This document shows positions 24,827 to 34,237 of a stretch of 36,212 bases of DNA, in pieces (within the stretch, counting starts at the first letter, position 1; each line of letters begins with the position of its first letter). Below the pieces are notes generated by a model. It saw only the letters and a list, made by a program, of their open reading frames with translations, was not told the origin of the DNA and made no database searches. This stretch comes from Flavobacteriaceae bacterium (GTDB taxonomy: Bacteria; Bacteroidota; Bacteroidia; Flavobacteriales; Flavobacteriaceae), in assembly GCA_021648265.1 (NCBI GenBank), contig JAKITD010000025.1, forward strand, positions 1 through 36,212, in the 5' to 3' direction. Both the position numbers and the translations under genes were made by a program.

Positions 24827-26743
24827 CTATATTTTCACTATCTTTTTAGTAACTTTGTTGTTTAATATTATGAAATAAATTCCATTCGATAAAGAAGAAA
24901 TATCAAGGGTAAAACTTTCAGAAGTTATTGCGTTTTCTGAATAAATTTGTTTCCCACTAATATCAACTATTGAAATAGTAGTTAATGCTTCAAATTTCGA
25001 CTCGATTGTGATTTCATTATTACTTGGATTTGGGTAAATTGACAAACCGTTAGTAAATTCGAAATCTGTAGTAGAAAGTTCTTCAACAACTGTAATTGTG
25101 AAAGAACAAGAAGATATATTTCCAGATGGGTCTTCTGTTTCAAATAAAATAACATGATCTCCTAGAGATAATTGAGTGCCATCTATTGGACTTTGTATTA
25201 TTGAAAGAGGAGCAAAGCAATTATCGGTTGCGGTTACAGTATCGTCACCTACATAATCTGGAAGTATAAAATAAGTTTGACCAGCATCAAAAGCAACAGT
25301 AATATCTGAAGGACAGTCAATTACAGGAGCAAGATTGTCCACAACAGTAATTATAGCTGTACAAGTATCTGTATTTCCTGAAGGGTCTGTAACTGTTAAT
25401 ATTACTGAGTTTGTTCCGACATCTGAACAGTTAAATGTATTGTTATTTAAACTAATAGAAATAGAACCACTATTATCTGAGGATCCTCCATCTACTGATG
25501 AAGCGGCAACAACAACTTGTCCATTTGCATCTAATTCAGCAGTATAATTTTGACAAACAGCAACAGGATCAATTACATCTACTTCCGAAGATTTCACCAA
25601 AAAGAAACCACCACTCATATCGCTAATAACAATATTACCACTTCCAAAATAAGGATATACATTCCAAACTCCATTAAAACTAGCATTATTGTCTGCAGGA
25701 TAAGTATCAAAATAACCAACTTCGTCCATATTGCTATTACTGAGGTCTGAAATATCCATCACACGCATTCCAGCTTTGTAATTAGCTAAGTAATATTTTC
25801 CGTTTTTTGTATATCCATTATGGTCTATAGCTGGAGTAGTCCCGTAATATTCAAAATGAAAAGAAGGATTGTCCAAATCACTTACGTCTAAAATTATTGC
25901 TCTGGTATTAAAACCAATGTTTTGTTCGTCAAATTCATCACCAACAACTAAATAATTTCTATCTTCTGAAAGCCAAACTTGATGTGTATAACCATTGTTT
26001 GAATAACTGATATTTGCAATTAATTGTGGATTGTTTTTATTTGTAACATCTACTATTACAACCTCATTTTCATTTGCTCCAAAAAATAATTCTTTACCAG
26101 TATGGTCAGTGTCAGGGCCATTATAAACTATCACTTGTGCATCGTGCGTGTAAAAACTTCCAGAATATCCACCAGCAGCAACTGGATTTAATGGATTTTG
26201 AATGTTTACAAAATGGGCACCACCAGAATAGGTGTTATCTCCTGTGCTATATGCATAACCTGTATCTTCATTGATAACAATGTTATGAGAACGCCCAAAA
26301 CCACCATAATGTGCATCTTCAGTAAAAATTTCTGGTGGACTTGCAACACTTCTTAATCTTGTAAGGTCAAAAACTTGCATACCGTGACCTCCAGCTTCAC
26401 TCACTACAAATGCGTAATTATTGTACACTTTAACATCTCTCCAAGAAGAGTTGGAAGTATGAGTAGGAAGTTTTCCTAGATAAATAGGGTTCACTGGGTC
26501 TGAAATATCAATAAAAGCAGTTCCGTTATCCAATCCCATAATTGCATATTCTTTTCCATCTTGAGGGTCGGTCCAGCCCCAAGAATCATTACCAGAACTA
26601 GCATTTAAATCGTTTAAAGATAAGTGGGACTGTAAATCATATCCATCACAAGGATAAGGGCCTGCCATCCCGCTATCACAAGGCGTTTGAGCAGTTATAA
26701 TCGTAAAACTTGCAACTAAAAAAGGGAGTAAGAGTTTTTTCAT
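24827..26743 (-). CDS. Choice-of-anchor B family protein with HYR-type module and type-A T9SS sorting domain
   Basis: 638 residues with signal peptide MKKLLLPFLVASFTIITAQ. The first 395 residues are a close copy of the neighbouring LVIVD propeller (SGNDSWGWTDPQDGKEYAIM, DVKVYNNYAFVVSEAGGHGM). After the propeller come about 165 extra residues: one Ig-like segment with paired Cys (VCQNYTAELDANGQV) and an HYR-type domain (APVIDCPSDITVAFDAG ... FETEDPSGNISSC). A type-A T9SS sorting domain closes the protein (LSIYPNPSNNEITIESK ... GIYFIILNNKVTKKIVKI). It is secreted and surface-bound by inference. The extra modules set it apart from its paralogue. Confidence 0.9.
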   Translation of the reverse strand: MKKLLLPFLVASFTIITAQTPCDSGMAGPYPCDGYDLQSHLSLNDLNASSGNDSWGWTDPQDGKEYAIMGLDNGTAFIDISDPVNPIYLGKLPTHTSNSSWRDVKVYNNYAFVVSEAGGHGMQVFDLTRLRSVASPPEIFTEDAHYGGFGRSHNIVINEDTGYAYSTGDNTYSGGAHFVNIQNPLNPVAAGGYSGSFYTHDAQVIVYNGPDTDHTGKELFFGANENEVVIVDVTNKNNPQLIANISYSNNGYTHQVWLSEDRNYLVVGDEFDEQNIGFNTRAIILDVSDLDNPSFHFEYYGTTPAIDHNGYTKNGKYYLANYKAGMRVMDISDLSNSNMDEVGYFDTYPADNNASFNGVWNVYPYFGSGNIVISDMSGGFFLVKSSEVDVIDPVAVCQNYTAELDANGQVVVAASSVDGGSSDNSGSISISLNNNTFNCSDVGTNSVILTVTDPSGNTDTCTAIITVVDNLAPVIDCPSDITVAFDAGQTYFILPDYVGDDTVTATDNCFAPLSIIQSPIDGTQLSLGDHVILFETEDPSGNISSCSFTITVVEELSTTDFEFTNGLSIYPNPSNNEITIESKFEALTTISIVDISGKQIYSENAITSESFTLDISSLSNGIYFIILNNKVTKKIVKI

Positions 26744-26966
26744 TTCGGTTTTTAATGTTAGGTTTATTTTTTCCGTTAACGCTTACTATTCTATTAAAGT
26801 ATAAAACAGTTAACTATTTTGTATAGTTTAAGAACAATCCAAATAACAATTACCCTACATTAAGGTTTGAAACTAGCACTAAATAAAAAACAGCTTTATA
26901 CTATTTGTTGTCTGAACTTTTATTATTTTTACTCTTTTTACTCTTAGTTTTAGAAACCTCTTACAA

Positions 26967-28100
26967 ATGAAGTATAAGATAGCAATAGTTACATTATTAA
27001 TTCTTTTTAATTTTTCTTGTAAAAAAAAAGAAGTCAAGGTAATGCCTCCACAAAAAGTCGAAGTTTATAAAGTAGTGCCAAAAACAGTTCCCATTCATAG
27101 AGAATTTGTGGGACAATTATATGGTGAAAAAGATATTCCTATTAGAGCAAGGGTTGAAGGTTATTTGGAAGGAATTTATTTTAAAGAAGGAAGCAAAGTA
27201 AAAAAAGGGCAACTATTATATGTTATCGATGCAGACCCTTTTAAAGAAGATGTAGCTTCAAAACAAAGTATGGTAGCGCAAGCTGAAACCATTTTGGTTC
27301 AAACTGAAAGTGATTTAAAAAGAATAAAACCTCTTGCTGAAATAGATGCGGTTAGTAAACGAGAATTGGATATAGCCCAGGCTCAACGTGATGCTTCTAT
27401 TTCTTCTGTTGAAGCTGCTGAAGCAAATTTGAATATTGCTGAAATTAATTTAAGTTATACCAGAATTTTATCACCTATCGATGGTATAATAGGTAGAACT
27501 TTAGCAAGAGAAGGAGAATTTGTAGGTAGAGATCCAAACCCAGTTATATTAAATACGGTTTCTGATATTAACACCGTTCGAGTACAATTTTTTCTTTCTG
27601 AAAATGAGTATTTAAAATTAGCAAGGGCTATTGCAAATCATCAAGAAAATAAAAAACAAAAACGGGAAATAGAGTTAATACTTTCCGATGGATCTATTTA
27701 CAAACACAAAGGAACAATCGATTTTATTGATAGAAATATTAATACTTCAACAGGAACCATATTAATACAAGCAACTTTTCCAAATACCGACGGGCTGCTA
27801 AGGCCAGGACAGTTTGCGAGAGTAAAAATAAAAGTTCAGGAAGCAGAAAATACCATTATAGTTCCTCAAAAATGTGTTTCAGAATTGCAAGGAATGTATT
27901 CAGTGTTATTAGTGAATTCTGAAAATAAAGTGGAAACCTCACAGGTGAAAGTTGGAGAAAAAGTTGGAGAATTTTGGATAATTAAAGAAGGAGTAAAAGA
28001 AGGAGATCAAGTTATTTTAGAAGGACTTCAAAAAGCAAAACCAAAATCGGAAGTGGTTCCTGTTATAACAGATTTTAACCCAAAATCTAACAAACAATAG
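26967..28100 (+). CDS. RND efflux periplasmic adaptor subunit (AcrA/MexA type)
   Basis: 377 residues. Lipoprotein signal (MKYKIAIVTLLILFNFSC, Cys18), then the membrane-fusion-protein domains in order: beta-barrel start, half of the lipoyl domain (IPIRARVEGYLEGIYFKEGS, VKKGQLLYVID), a coiled-coil hairpin (about 95-150, QAETILVQTESDLKRIKPL ... EAAEANLNIAEINLSY), the second lipoyl half (TRILSPIDGIIGRTLAREGEF) and a C-terminal barrel and membrane-proximal domain (LRPGQFARVKIKV, IIVPQKCVSELQG). It joins the inner-membrane pump to the outer-membrane channel. It is the first gene of the operon; the pump starts 2 bp after its stop. Confidence 0.94.
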   Translation: MKYKIAIVTLLILFNFSCKKKEVKVMPPQKVEVYKVVPKTVPIHREFVGQLYGEKDIPIRARVEGYLEGIYFKEGSKVKKGQLLYVIDADPFKEDVASKQSMVAQAETILVQTESDLKRIKPLAEIDAVSKRELDIAQAQRDASISSVEAAEANLNIAEINLSYTRILSPIDGIIGRTLAREGEFVGRDPNPVILNTVSDINTVRVQFFLSENEYLKLARAIANHQENKKQKREIELILSDGSIYKHKGTIDFIDRNINTSTGTILIQATFPNTDGLLRPGQFARVKIKVQEAENTIIVPQKCVSELQGMYSVLLVNSENKVETSQVKVGEKVGEFWIIKEGVKEGDQVILEGLQKAKPKSEVVPVITDFNPKSNKQ

Positions 28101-28102
28101 TT

Positions 28103-31100
28103 ATGGCAGAAGATAAAGGAAACTTTTTTGTCCATCGACCAATTGTTGCGATTGTAATTGCGATTGTGATTGTAATTGTAGGAACACTATCCTTAATAGG
28201 ATTGCCTATTGAACAATATCCAAACATTACACCTCCAATCGTTCAAGTAAGAGCAAATTACACAGGTGCAAATGCAATAAGTGTTGAAGAATCGGTTGCA
28301 ACGCCATTGGAGCAGCAAATTAACGGTGTGGATAACATGATTTATATGAAATCTACCAATGCCAATGATGGTTCTATGTCCATTGATATTTCATTTGAGG
28401 TAGGTACAGATCCTGATATGAATACCGTTTTGGCACAAAATAAAGTTTCGGCTGCTTCGGCTAAATTACCTGCTTCGGTAACTAAAATGGGAGTAACTAC
28501 TCAAAAATCATTACCGAGTGTTTTAATGCTAGTTTCATTAACTTCAGATGGAAGGTACGATCAAGATTTTTTAGGAAATTACGCATTAATCAATATCAAA
28601 GATATATTAGCAAGAACCAAAGGAGTTGGCCGAGTAGATGTTTTAGGAGCTTCCGATTATTCGATGCGAATTTGGGTAAAACCAGATAGATTAGCACAAC
28701 TAGGATTAACTGTTCCTGAAATTATCAATGCGATTAACGAACAAAATATTATTGTTCCTGGAGGAAAATTTGGAGCAGAACCAGCACCTCCAGGAACCGA
28801 ATTTACCTATACTGTTCGACTTCCTGAAAGATTTAACTCAAAAGAAGCTTTTGAAGATATTATAGTTCGTACTCAAGATGACGGTTCGCAAATTAAGATT
28901 AAAGATGTTGCAACTGTTAATTTAGGAGTAGAAAGTTACAATATGAAATCAAGATTAAATGGGGAAACGTCTGCAATTATAGCTTTGTACCAAGCTCCAG
29001 GATCCAATGCAACTGAACTTGCGGCAACCATAAAATCTGAAATGGAAAAACTGTCAAAAGACTTTCCTGAAAGTATAAAATACGATATCTCAATGGATAC
29101 TACAAAAGCCATTGATGCAGGTATTAAAGATATTGTGGTTACACTTATTATCGCATTGTTATTGGTAATATTGGTCGTGTTTATTTTTATTCAAGATTGG
29201 CGCGCAACTTTAATTCCAACCTTAGCAATTCCAGTTTCATTAGTAGGAGCTTTTATATTTTTCCCAATGTTAGGGTTTACTATTAACGTGTTGTCATTAC
29301 TCGGCTTAGTACTAGCAATTGGTATTGTGGTAGATGATGCTATTGTAGTGGTAGAAGCAGTACAAGTAAATATAGCAAAGGGTATGAATGCAAAAGAAGC
29401 AACCTTAGATGCAATGCATAAAGTTACCGCTCCTATTATTGCAACAACACTAGTTATGATTGCCGTTTTTATTCCTGTAGCAAGTATGACCGGAATTACA
29501 GGAATGCTGTATCAACAATTTGCAATTACAATTGCTATTTCTGTGATAATTTCTTCAATTAATGCACTCTCACTAAGCCCTGCATTGTGTTCTTTATTGC
29601 TAAAAGAGCCAAAACCCTATAAAGGCCCTTTGGGCTGGTTCTTCGGAAAATTTAATAAAGGAATGGATAAAACCACAGAATCTTATATGAGTTTTACGAA
29701 CATTGTTGGTAGAAAATTAAAAAGATCGGTTGTGTTTATTCTAATTATGACAGTAGGAGCCGGAATTTTCGGAAGCTTGGTTCCTGGAGGATTTATTCCT
29801 GAAGAAGATATGGGATATTTTTATGTAAATGTACAACTACCAAATGCAGCTTCCATTCAAAGGTCTGATGTTATAACCAAACAAATTGAACAAATATTAT
29901 TAGATATTCCTGAAGTAGAATACGTAACTACAGCCACTGGATTTAGTATTTTGTCTGGTGCGATGGTTTCTAATACAGGTTTCCTATTTGTATCTATGAA
30001 TGATTGGTCTGAAAGAGATCGTACTGCAGAAGAAGTTATTTTAGACATAAATAAAAAACTAATGTTCGGAATAAAAGGAGCTCAAGCGTTTGCCTTTGGA
30101 CCACCTGCTATACCTGGTTTAGGAAATGGTTCCGGATTTAGTATTATGCTTCAAGATAAAGCAGGAAACACACCAGAATACCTTTCTAAAAATGCTATGA
30201 AATTTTTACAAGCTGCCAATGCTCGACCAGAAATAGGAAGAGCGAGTACCACGTTTCAGGCGAATGTTCCGCAGCGTTTTTTAGATATAGATAAAGAAAA
30301 AGCGTTAAAATTAGGGATTAATTTAAATGATTTATATACCACAATTGGTTCTTTTATGGGGGGTGCTTATGTAAATGATTTCACTCGTTTTGGACGCTTA
30401 TACAAAACCTACATTCAAGCAGAACCTGAATATAGAGTTGATGAAAAGGGAATTAATAAGTTTTTTATAAAGAATAATAAAGGGGATATGGTTCCACTTT
30501 CAACAGTGGCAACGGTAAAACCGATTTCTGGCCCCGATTTTACCACCCGATTTAATTTATATCGATCGGTGGAAGTAACGGGTGCTCCTGCGGAAGGATA
30601 TACTTCAGACGATGCTAGAAATGCTTTAAAGGAAGTTGCCGCAGAAACACTCCCTTCAGATATGGGTTACACTTGGAATGCAATGTCTTTTCAAGAAGAA
30701 AAAGCCTCGGGCTCATTAGGAGTAATTCTTACTTTCTCCTTGATATTTGTCTTTTTAATATTAGCCGCTCAGTACGAAAGCTGGTCACTACCATTTGCGA
30801 TTTTAATGGGAACACCTTTCGCTATATTTGGAGCTTTGTTTGCACTTTGGGTCGGAAGATTAATCAGTCCAACTTTTGAAAATAATATTTTTGCACAAGT
30901 ATCTTTTGTGATGCTGATTGGTATGGCAGCCAAAAATGCCATTTTGATAGTTGAATTTGCTAATGATGAATTTAAAAAAGGAATGAGCCTTTTTGATGCG
31001 GCTATGGTAGCAGCAAGATCAAGATTTAGACCTATATTAATGACGGCTTTCTCATTTATTTTGGGAGTTTTTCCGTTAGTGATAGCTTCAGGTTCTGGTG

Positions 31101-31270
31101 CAGAATCTAGAAAAGTGATGGGAATGGCTCTTCTTGGTGGTATGTCCCTCGCTACATTTTTAGGAGTGTTTATGTATCCAATGCTTTTTGTCTTTATAGG
31201 GAAAATTGCGGGTTATGAAAAGAAGCGTGATCGAGAAAAGTTAGCTGAAATAGAAACGTCAAAAAAATAA
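28103..31270 (+). CDS. RND multidrug efflux transporter permease (AcrB/HAE1 type)
   Basis: 1055 residues, the usual length for this family. It starts with the HAE1 N-terminus FFVHRPIVAIVIAIVIVIVG, has the porter-domain sequence GLPIEQYPNITPPIVQV, and the TM4 proton-relay motif IGIVVDDAIVVVEAVQVN with paired Asp. TM10 carries the conserved Lys in GMAAKNAILIVEFAND. Twelve membrane segments in two halves are visible, with two large periplasmic loops. Proton-driven export of hydrophobic or amphiphilic compounds is expected; the substrate cannot be read from sequence. It is co-transcribed with the adaptor and channel. Confidence 0.96.
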   Translation: MAEDKGNFFVHRPIVAIVIAIVIVIVGTLSLIGLPIEQYPNITPPIVQVRANYTGANAISVEESVATPLEQQINGVDNMIYMKSTNANDGSMSIDISFEVGTDPDMNTVLAQNKVSAASAKLPASVTKMGVTTQKSLPSVLMLVSLTSDGRYDQDFLGNYALINIKDILARTKGVGRVDVLGASDYSMRIWVKPDRLAQLGLTVPEIINAINEQNIIVPGGKFGAEPAPPGTEFTYTVRLPERFNSKEAFEDIIVRTQDDGSQIKIKDVATVNLGVESYNMKSRLNGETSAIIALYQAPGSNATELAATIKSEMEKLSKDFPESIKYDISMDTTKAIDAGIKDIVVTLIIALLLVILVVFIFIQDWRATLIPTLAIPVSLVGAFIFFPMLGFTINVLSLLGLVLAIGIVVDDAIVVVEAVQVNIAKGMNAKEATLDAMHKVTAPIIATTLVMIAVFIPVASMTGITGMLYQQFAITIAISVIISSINALSLSPALCSLLLKEPKPYKGPLGWFFGKFNKGMDKTTESYMSFTNIVGRKLKRSVVFILIMTVGAGIFGSLVPGGFIPEEDMGYFYVNVQLPNAASIQRSDVITKQIEQILLDIPEVEYVTTATGFSILSGAMVSNTGFLFVSMNDWSERDRTAEEVILDINKKLMFGIKGAQAFAFGPPAIPGLGNGSGFSIMLQDKAGNTPEYLSKNAMKFLQAANARPEIGRASTTFQANVPQRFLDIDKEKALKLGINLNDLYTTIGSFMGGAYVNDFTRFGRLYKTYIQAEPEYRVDEKGINKFFIKNNKGDMVPLSTVATVKPISGPDFTTRFNLYRSVEVTGAPAEGYTSDDARNALKEVAAETLPSDMGYTWNAMSFQEEKASGSLGVILTFSLIFVFLILAAQYESWSLPFAILMGTPFAIFGALFALWVGRLISPTFENNIFAQVSFVMLIGMAAKNAILIVEFANDEFKKGMSLFDAAMVAARSRFRPILMTAFSFILGVFPLVIASGSGAESRKVMGMALLGGMSLATFLGVFMYPMLFVFIGKIAGYEKKRDREKLAEIETSKK

Positions 31271-31272
31271 AA

Positions 31273-32859
31273 ATGAAGATAAAAGTATATATCTATATAT
31301 TATTGTTGCTTTGCGTTATTTTGGTGCAATCTTGTAAGGTTGGTCCTAATTATCTTCAACCTGAAGTTGAGAATAATGATTCCTTTAGATTTTCGAAATC
31401 AAAAACCGATAGCATTATTAATTTAAAATGGTGGGAGATTTTTGACGACCCTGTTTTAGACACCTTAATTGTTACAGCTTTACTTGAAAATAAAAACCTT
31501 TTAATTGCCGCTAGTAGAATTGAACAAGCTAGAGCAAATGTTGGTTTTACAAAAGCAGATATGGGTCCCAAAGTTGGGATTACTGCTGGAGCTGGCAGAA
31601 GTGATATTTTAGGGTCCTTACATTTTGAGCAATCTTCCAATGCCTTCACAACCTCTGCTGTGGTGAATTGGGAATTGGATTTTTGGGGAAAATACCGAAG
31701 AGGAACCGAAGCAGCACAAGCAGAATTATTGGCATCTTTATATGGAAAACGTGCCATTGAAATTGCCTTGATTAGTGAAGTGGCTAACAATTATTTTCAG
31801 CTAATAGATTTTAAAGCTAGATTAGAAATTTCGGAGCAAACATTGGCATTGCGAGACAGTACGCTTCAGATTATTCAAGCGAGATTTGATGAAGGTTATA
31901 CGAATATTATTGATGTAAATCAGGCACAGATTCAGAAAGCAATTACACAAGTTTCCATTCCGCAGTTTAAAAGAGCCATCGCTTTTTCAGAACATAATTT
32001 AAGTATTCTGTTAGGAAAAACACCGCAAGGAATACCGACTTTACAATCACTTCAAGATTATGAATTGCCAGAAGAAATTCCATCGGGAATCCCTTCAGAA
32101 ATATTACAAAGACGCCCAGACATATTAGAATCTCAAGAATATTTTAGAGCATCCAATGCAAATATTGGAGTAGCCCAAGCGATGCGATTTCCATCTATTA
32201 GTTTAACAGGATTATTAGGTTTAGGAAGTACAGATTTATCAAGTTTAGTTTCTAACGGTTTAGGATGGAGTGTTGGAGCAGGATTGGTTTCACCTTTGTT
32301 TGAATGGGGAAAAAATGTAAGAAGGGTTGATATAGAAAGGGAAAGAGCCAAACAATCCTTGTTAATTTATGAAAACACCGTTTTAAATGCTTTGATGGAA
32401 GTGGATAATTCTTTGGTGGAATTAACTACTTTAAAAGAAGAATTAGCAGCTAATAAAATGATGTTGGATGCTGCAAGTAATGCTAGTTATTTATCAAGAG
32501 AACGCTATTATCAAGGAGTAACGAGTTATTTGGAAGTGATAGAGAATCAGCGTCAAGAGTTTGATGCACAGTTGGCATATTCTGAAAACTATCAACGTTT
32601 GTTAAATTCGTATGTAGGTTTTTATAAATCACTTGGTGGCGGTTGGATTTCTGAAGAAGAGATTGATAAATACGCACAACAATTAGCGGATGATCAAGGA
32701 GTTGATGTTTCTACTATCGATAAATCTACCCTGTTTTATGAAGGTCAAGTTGTTAACTTAAATTTAACTAAAGAAGAAAAACAAGCTAGAAAAGATGCAA
32801 GAAAAGCTCAAAATAAAGCTGATAGAGCACGTCGTAAACAGGAACGTAAGAATAATTAA
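31273..32859 (+). CDS. Outer-membrane efflux channel lipoprotein (OprM/NodT, TolC superfamily) with basic C-terminal tail
   Basis: 528 residues. Lipoprotein signal with lipobox VQSC followed by the NodT-family KVGPNYLQPE start. Two repeats of long helices and barrel strands follow (WWEIFDDPVLDTLI, AASRIEQARANVG, WELDFWGKYRRGTEAAQAEL, then ILQRRPDILESQEYFRASNANIGVAQAMRFPSISLTG and SPLFEWGKNVRRVD). The last 30 residues (KEEKQARKDARKAQNKADRA onward) form a highly charged helix, nearly half Lys/Arg, not usual for the family. It is the last gene of the RND operon. Its stop codon is the first three bases of an 18-bp direct repeat bounding the restriction-modification island. Confidence 0.93.
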   Translation: MKIKVYIYILLLLCVILVQSCKVGPNYLQPEVENNDSFRFSKSKTDSIINLKWWEIFDDPVLDTLIVTALLENKNLLIAASRIEQARANVGFTKADMGPKVGITAGAGRSDILGSLHFEQSSNAFTTSAVVNWELDFWGKYRRGTEAAQAELLASLYGKRAIEIALISEVANNYFQLIDFKARLEISEQTLALRDSTLQIIQARFDEGYTNIIDVNQAQIQKAITQVSIPQFKRAIAFSEHNLSILLGKTPQGIPTLQSLQDYELPEEIPSGIPSEILQRRPDILESQEYFRASNANIGVAQAMRFPSISLTGLLGLGSTDLSSLVSNGLGWSVGAGLVSPLFEWGKNVRRVDIERERAKQSLLIYENTVLNALMEVDNSLVELTTLKEELAANKMMLDAASNASYLSRERYYQGVTSYLEVIENQRQEFDAQLAYSENYQRLLNSYVGFYKSLGGGWISEEEIDKYAQQLADDQGVDVSTIDKSTLFYEGQVVNLNLTKEEKQARKDARKAQNKADRARRKQERKNN

Positions 32860-32874
32860 TCTTTGACAAAGTTT
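32857..32874. repeat. Left direct repeat of the restriction-modification island
   Basis: TAATCTTTGACAAAGTTT; the first TAA is the stop codon of the efflux channel gene. It matches 35855-35872 at 17 of 18 positions in the same orientation. Confidence 0.6.
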
Positions 32875-32894
32875 TAAACTTGCCATGTTAAAAC
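32871..32894. other. AT-rich inverted repeat at the left island edge
   Basis: GTTTTAA, a 10-base loop, then TTAAAAC. It lies between the convergent efflux channel and methyltransferase genes and is the only stem seen there, with a further TTGCC/GGCAA pair around it on the methyltransferase side. It could be a weak terminator for either gene. Confidence 0.35.
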
Positions 32895-32920
32895 TGAAAG
32901 GCAAAAAACAAAAATATAGT

Positions 32921-34237
32921 TCACCTGTATTGTAGATGTTTTATCAACGGTTTGTGTATGAAGCCTTTTCTATCCAGTATTCCTTTATTACTTTCTAATA
33001 AATCGTTGGTTAAAGCTGCTATGACAGGAACACTTACTGCATTTCCCATTTGCTTATAAACAGCTTTGTCATTCTCTAAAAGCTTATAAGATTCCGGAAA
33101 ACCTTGAAGTCTGGCACATTCTCTTGGTGTTAATCTTCTCGCTATTCCATTTTGAACTATTCCTAAACGATTGGTGTCAGAAGCTGTAAGAGTTATGGAA
33201 ATGCTATTTGGGTCTAGGAATTTAAAAACCTCAAAAGACATATTTCCACAAACGGGATTATATTTATTGTCATAATTACTTAAATAGCCTTTTTCAATCA
33301 ATGATTCTGTAACCTCTTTGAAATTGTCTTTTTTATAAAATGTTTCAATTTGTTCCTTGGTTAATGCTTTACCATCTTGGTGGGTTCCAAATATTTTTTT
33401 TCTTCTGTTCGCAATTAGAAGGTTCATAAAGTTTATTTCGTCTTTATTGCACTTTCCTTTTATCCCAAGTTCCCAAGAATGTAATGAGTTCCCATTTCTT
33501 GTGTCAATTAGTCTATATCCATTTAATTTGGATAAATCTTTACCAATAACAGATTTTAGTTGTTTAGTAAACTCTGTTGAGCAATAATATTTTTTATCTG
33601 GATTTGGTTCTAGTATATCCGAAACAACTTTGCTGCTCACGATAGTTTCAAATAGGCTTTGCTGACCATTTCTGGCTTTGAAATTATGAGAATCAACAGC
33701 ACCTGTATCGGAAATTAGTTTTATTTGAAAAGGTTGCTCCAAAATCCCAACAATATAAATCCTTACTCTATTTTGAGGAACATTAAAATTGCTTGTGTTC
33801 ATTAAGCGATACTCAACATTATAACCTATAGCTTCTAAGGAGTTAATTATAGTTTTGAATGTTCTTCCTTTATCGTGTGTAGTAAGTCCTCTAACATTTT
33901 CGAGTATGAAACCTTTAGGTTTATACTTTTTTAAAAGTCTTTCAACGTCAAAGAAAAGAGTTCCCCTTGTGTCTCCAAATCCTCTTTGTTTTCCTGCATA
34001 AGAAAAAGATTGACAAGGAAAACCAGCAAGCATAAAATCGAAACTAGGAAGAGTGTTAACTTTTGTTATGTCGGAATATGGATTGTGTCCAAAATTCAAC
34101 TCGTAAGACTTGCAAGCATTTTTATCTATTTCAGACGAATAAACGCATTCTGTTTCAATCTCGTGTTTCTTACAAGCTTGTTCGAAACCAAGTCTAATTC
34201 CTCCAGTTCCTGCAAATAAATCTATAAATTTTATCAT
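32921..34237 (-). CDS. DNA (cytosine-5) methyltransferase of a type II restriction-modification system
   Basis: 438 residues with the C5-MTase motifs in order: I (FIDLFAGTGGIRLGF), IV with the catalytic Cys75 (AGFPCQSFS), VI (ILENVRGL, 112-118), VIII (QNRVRIYIVG, 155-164), a variable target-recognition region (about 185-340), then IX (RRLTPRECARLQGFP) and X (KQMGNAVSVPVI). It transfers a methyl group from SAM to a cytosine within the recognition site and so protects the host from the partner nuclease. It is the last gene of the C-R-M operon and overlaps the nuclease gene by 4 bp. The recognition sequence cannot be read from the protein. Confidence 0.95.
   Translation of the reverse strand: MIKFIDLFAGTGGIRLGFEQACKKHEIETECVYSSEIDKNACKSYELNFGHNPYSDITKVNTLPSFDFMLAGFPCQSFSYAGKQRGFGDTRGTLFFDVERLLKKYKPKGFILENVRGLTTHDKGRTFKTIINSLEAIGYNVEYRLMNTSNFNVPQNRVRIYIVGILEQPFQIKLISDTGAVDSHNFKARNGQQSLFETIVSSKVVSDILEPNPDKKYYCSTEFTKQLKSVIGKDLSKLNGYRLIDTRNGNSLHSWELGIKGKCNKDEINFMNLLIANRRKKIFGTHQDGKALTKEQIETFYKKDNFKEVTESLIEKGYLSNYDNKYNPVCGNMSFEVFKFLDPNSISITLTASDTNRLGIVQNGIARRLTPRECARLQGFPESYKLLENDKAVYKQMGNAVSVPVIAALTNDLLESNKGILDRKGFIHKPLIKHLQYR

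Noticed and set aside
26926-26943. Tandem 9-mer TTTTTACTC repeated twice upstream of the RND operon
   Set aside because: Only two copies of a low-complexity sequence; chance or slippage is sufficient explanation.
31356-31790. 144-codon ORF antisense to the efflux channel gene
   Set aside because: A shadow of a strong coding region; the product has no family-like motifs or promoter.
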